Below are positions 62,683 through 64,000 of a DNA stretch of 64,000 nucleotides, one piece after another. Positions within the stretch are counted from its first letter, which is position 1, and each line of letters begins with the position of its first letter. Location: contig JACGCM010000715.1 of NCBI GenBank assembly GCA_014058105.1, positions 682,001 to 746,000 on the forward strand, written 5' to 3'. Origin of the DNA: Kingdonia uniflora. Taxonomy: Eukaryota > Streptophyta > Magnoliopsida > Ranunculales > Circaeasteraceae. Below the pieces are notes generated by a model. It saw only the letters and a program-made list of their open reading frames with translations, did no database searches and was not told the origin of the DNA. The translations under genes were made by a program, and so were the position numbers.

Positions 62683-63632
62683 GTAAGTTAATCCCAACAC
62701 TTGTTCCATTTCCTTTGTTTCCTTCCTATCTCTGACATGGGACTTAGAAAATATTGCTTATTATTTTATATTCTTACATGATATGATTATCTGGAAAACT
62801 TATTGCGTTTTTTTTTTTTTTTTGATACTACAAGAAAAACGAGCCGGGGCACATAATTAGCTTTTGATACTTAAAATCTAATTTTTAACTTTATGGTGAT
62901 TGATGTTTGTTTTTCTAGTGGAAGGATATGAATGTCAAGTATTAACATGTAATCATGTATATTATTACCTCATTTTCAAAATTCGGGAAATCATCTTTGA
63001 CATTGCCTCTGCATAGTTGTAATAACTTTGTGTTCCCGGTTTCAAGCTAGCCTCGATTAAGGAGCATAGTTAATGGTAGGATTATTTACTTTGTCACCTT
63101 TTATTTGTGGAGTTAGGCGGTGATTTTGTGCTTATTTAGCTTGGGGTTCCTTAATAATGGAAGTTTTGCATGTGTTTAACTTGCAATGACACACACCAGT
63201 TTTTTACTTGGAATGTCACATATGGGAACATTTACATTATGATCAGGTCAGTTATTTAAATAATCGGATCTACTTGAGTGAAATTTAATGTATATCTTAC
63301 CCACTTTCTTATACTCTTGTGTGTTTGTGAGTGTGAATTGTGAAAGGTGTGTAATTTGTAAGGGGAATTGTATGTGTGAAGGGTGTGATTGTGTGAGTCA
63401 TATATTTTTTGTGTATTTGCAATTTATCACTAAGATCCTATTGACATTGTGTTGGCTTTAAACATCTTTGGCAATTCAGATGTTTAGTGGCTAATATCTT
63501 TACGGTGATTCGGGAGTTTATTTTTGCAAAAGGTTAGCAAGTTCTGTTGAGATATAATTTCAGTTACAAGAATAATGCAATACTTAGCTGCAGACATGTC
63601 AGTCTCATGACTCTCAACCAAATTAGCTATAG
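62683..63632. other. Non-coding DNA with a second CACTA-like motif
   Basis: TACTACAAGAAAAACGAGCC at 62826 resembles a CACTA end with the first C changed to T, in the same orientation as that at 60784. Otherwise AT-rich; a TGTG/TGTGAA-rich stretch lies near 63318-63412. No gene recognised. Confidence 0.45.
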
Positions 63633-64000
63633 CTAAGTGAATCTGAAATAAGTTTGATGAAGGTCTTCAATGCTCTTTAGAAAGGCAAGCCTCCCTATAA
63701 ACCACTCTCTACTTCCAGAAGGCAGTTTTCTTGCTCTTTTGGCACAAGAATCTGCGCTAAAATTCACCTCTCTGAGCTCTCTCCATGAGTGCTGGATACG
63801 GATAGAGAAAAAAGGGTTTGGGAATTTTCATTTCCTTTAAAGTTGCCTAGGGACATCACTGCTGCTTGAGAGTCAGATACCACAAGGATTTTTGTGGCAA
63901 CCCTCATTATACAATGATTCAAGGAGTCGTCTTCCCCATGACCATCCTAATAAAGCTCTATTATTTTTAGTGTGTAGGCCAACCAAGAGGATGGACAAAT
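63633..64000 (-). pseudogene. RNase H end of a LINE, running off the window
   Basis: Minus-strand reading from the right edge gives VATKILVVSDSQAAVMSLGN (catalytic Asp with the DSQAAV pattern). After a frame change comes NFSADSCAKRARKLPSGSRE and a C-terminus ending at the TAG at 63633-63635. This is the familiar end of plant LINE RNase H (N..AD..AK.A). The rest lies beyond 64000. Broken by at least one frameshift. Confidence 0.75.

Noticed and set aside
60784..62840. Complete CACTA element with both ends
   Set aside because: The second motif has the same orientation as the first and starts with T, so it is not the matching inverted end.
1..64000. tRNA, rRNA or microRNA genes
   Set aside because: None recognised by eye; a tRNA or hairpin scan was not possible, so short RNA genes could have been missed.

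Overview
This is a gene-poor, AT-rich piece of a flowering-plant nuclear genome, most likely a eudicot. The evidence is GT/AG-spliced genes of plant families, a plastid-targeted chaperonin, and dense nested plant transposons (copia, L1-type LINE, MULE, hAT, PIF/Harbinger, CACTA-like). I cannot name the species. All exon models come from reading splice sites and matching protein-family patterns by eye. No search was run.

Host genes. (1) 1-6476, plus strand: the 3' seven exons of a Pumilio (PUF) RNA-binding protein, entering from the left edge with repeats 2-8. (2) 8046-16249, minus strand: a complete seven-exon P-loop NTPase of the LPA1 (low phytic acid 1 / 2-phosphoglycerate kinase-like) family, 727 codons, convergent with the Pumilio gene. 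(3) 43981-49505, minus strand: a complete eight-exon plastid chaperonin-60 alpha subunit, 583 codons. (4) About 61.8-62.7 kb, plus strand: a spliced exon pair of an unrecognised gene next to CACTA-like termini. No operon-like linkage exists; the three clear genes work in separate processes: mRNA regulation, inositol-phosphate metabolism, and plastid protein folding.

Mobile DNA. 19597-28196 is a decayed Ty1/copia element on the minus strand, with 5-bp target duplications (AAAGG). It carries at least three later insertions: a Mutator-type MITE in its 3' LTR, a hAT-like element in reverse transcriptase, and a solo LTR with CCCCC duplications in pol. 28.9-31.0 kb holds two 5'-truncated LINEs pointing away from each other. 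31.15-43.79 kb is the most unusual region: a ~12.6 kb Mutator-like element with a broken MURA-type transposase on the left, a broken Ulp1-like protease gene on the right, and GRF zinc-finger and coiled-coil reading frames between them. A short T-rich motif is scattered through it and changes strand in the middle. A hAT MITE sits in intron 2 of the chaperonin gene, and a 3.2 kb PIF/Harbinger-like element starts 218 bp upstream of its start codon. From 52.9 kb to the end are MITEs, another LINE, an LTR-like promoter with four palindromes, CACTA-like ends, and a LINE RNase H fragment.

The exon models of genes 1-3 are firm because reading phase is kept across every junction. Transposon families are firm where target duplications or catalytic motifs are visible. 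Boundaries of the large Mutator-like element and of LINE 5' ends are approximate.
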